Position numbers and translations under genes: made by a program
Notes under the pieces: model-generated
Databases searched by the model: none
What the model was told of the DNA's origin: nothing
Seen by the model: the letters and a program-made list of their open reading frames with translations, nothing else
From: SAR324 cluster bacterium
GTDB lineage: Bacteria > SAR324 > NAC60-12
DNA: 7,043 nt
NCBI GenBank assembly: GCA_028822475.1
Contig: JAPKDT010000106.1
Location: forward strand, 1-7,043
Direction: 5' to 3'
Part shown: positions 6,642-7,043 of the stretch, piece by piece
Layout: each line of letters starts with the position of its first letter
Position numbering within the stretch: the first letter of the stretch is position 1

Positions 6642-7043
6642 GCGTAATGTACTCGCACGGTCAAAGATGGATATTTCTGACAGGTCAAGGCTGAGAGAGA
6701 TGGGCTTGCCAAGTTCAGTCTCAATATGGCGTGGAAGCCTTCCGGTGATTTCGTTTCCATAAAATTCAAAGCTAACTTCCTTTTCATATCCAGTAAGTTC
6801 TATCAGCGAAGGCTTGAGTTCAACCGGCAATTGAGATTTTAGAGAAGCATCTGGAAGATTTATATGTTCCGGACGAAAAGCAAAAATGATTCCCTGCCCA
6901 TCTTTTGGTTCTGAATCAAAAGAATAACCACTGAGAGGAATTTTAACATCGTCATTTTGCTGTTCAGGAATGAAACAGGGGGCATTTCCATCTTTCGAAA
7001 AGGTACCATGAATCAGGTTTATCGCAGGAGAACCAATAAAGTC
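6636..7043 (-). CDS. Sugar ABC importer ATPase (MalK/UgpC type), C-terminal part
   Basis: The frame is open from the right edge of the window to a TGA at 6636-6638, giving the last 135 residues of a protein whose start lies beyond 7043. The visible part begins with DFIGSPAINLIHG, the hallmark junction between the ATPase domain and the C-terminal OB-fold (TOBE) region of MalK/UgpC-type subunits, normally written FIGSPAMN. About 45 residues later comes FRPEHI, the second hallmark (usually xRPEHL). The rest is the beta-rich regulatory domain. Full members are about 350-370 residues, so roughly 230 residues, including the Walker, signature and switch motifs, are outside the window and their integrity cannot be judged. 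It would power a binding-protein-dependent importer for a sugar, with the permease and binding protein probably encoded further upstream on this strand. It precedes the dehydrogenase and dehydratase genes, which suggests uptake of the same sugar. This is a window-edge partial, not a pseudogene. Confidence 0.88.
   Translation of the reverse strand, partial: DFIGSPAINLIHGTFSKDGNAPCFIPEQQNDDVKIPLSGYSFDSEPKDGQGIIFAFRPEHINLPDASLKSQLPVELKPSLIELTGYEKEVSFEFYGNEITGRLPRHIETELGKPISLSLDLSEISIFDRASTLRI

Noticed and set aside
6636..6830. A separate 64-residue small protein starting at 6830
   Set aside because: The frame continues without a stop to the window edge and carries the MalK/UgpC hallmarks upstream; the start at 6830 is only an internal TTG.

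Overview
The window is an ordinary chromosomal stretch of a Gram-negative-like bacterium. It is densely coding, with base composition that looks mid-40s % GC by eye. Its gene content suits a heterotrophic, possibly marine or environmental proteobacterium, but the host lineage is inferred only from gene style and I cannot name it. There are six genes: five complete and one cut by the right edge. I see no tRNA, rRNA, insertion sequence, CRISPR array or phage gene.

Left part (plus strand). A 603-residue ABC exporter half-transporter, with membrane and ATPase domains fused (MsbA/lipid-drug type), occupies 133-1944. After a 137-base gap with weak dyads comes a 10-helix EamA/DMT-family transporter (2082-2963). 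It is followed 37 bases later by an SMP-30/regucalcin-family sugar lactonase (3001-3885).

Right part (minus strand, read from right to left). The 3' end of a MalK/UgpC-type sugar importer ATPase (6636-7043, N-terminus outside the window) is followed by a short-chain sugar dehydrogenase (5743-6516) and a 593-residue IlvD/Edd-family sugar-acid dehydratase (3910-5691). This unit converges on the lactonase gene, with only 24 bases between the two stop codons.

Dehydrogenase, lactonase and dehydratase are three consecutive steps of non-phosphorylating (oxidative) sugar catabolism: sugar to sugar lactone, to sugar acid, to 2-keto-3-deoxy acid. All three most resemble, from memory, the Caulobacter xylose enzymes XylB, XylC and XylD, so D-xylose is the first guess; L-arabinose, D-galactose and other sugars stay open. 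The importer ATPase presumably serves uptake of the same sugar. The enzymes that would finish the pathway (Weimberg or Dahms branch) are not in the window. The 119-base gap between the ATPase and dehydrogenase genes is the most interesting non-coding stretch. It holds a perfect TATAAT, a cluster of TTGAC/GTCAA half-sites at helical spacing, and an 11-base perfect inverted repeat, and is a candidate sugar-responsive control region. I found no clearly undescribed system.
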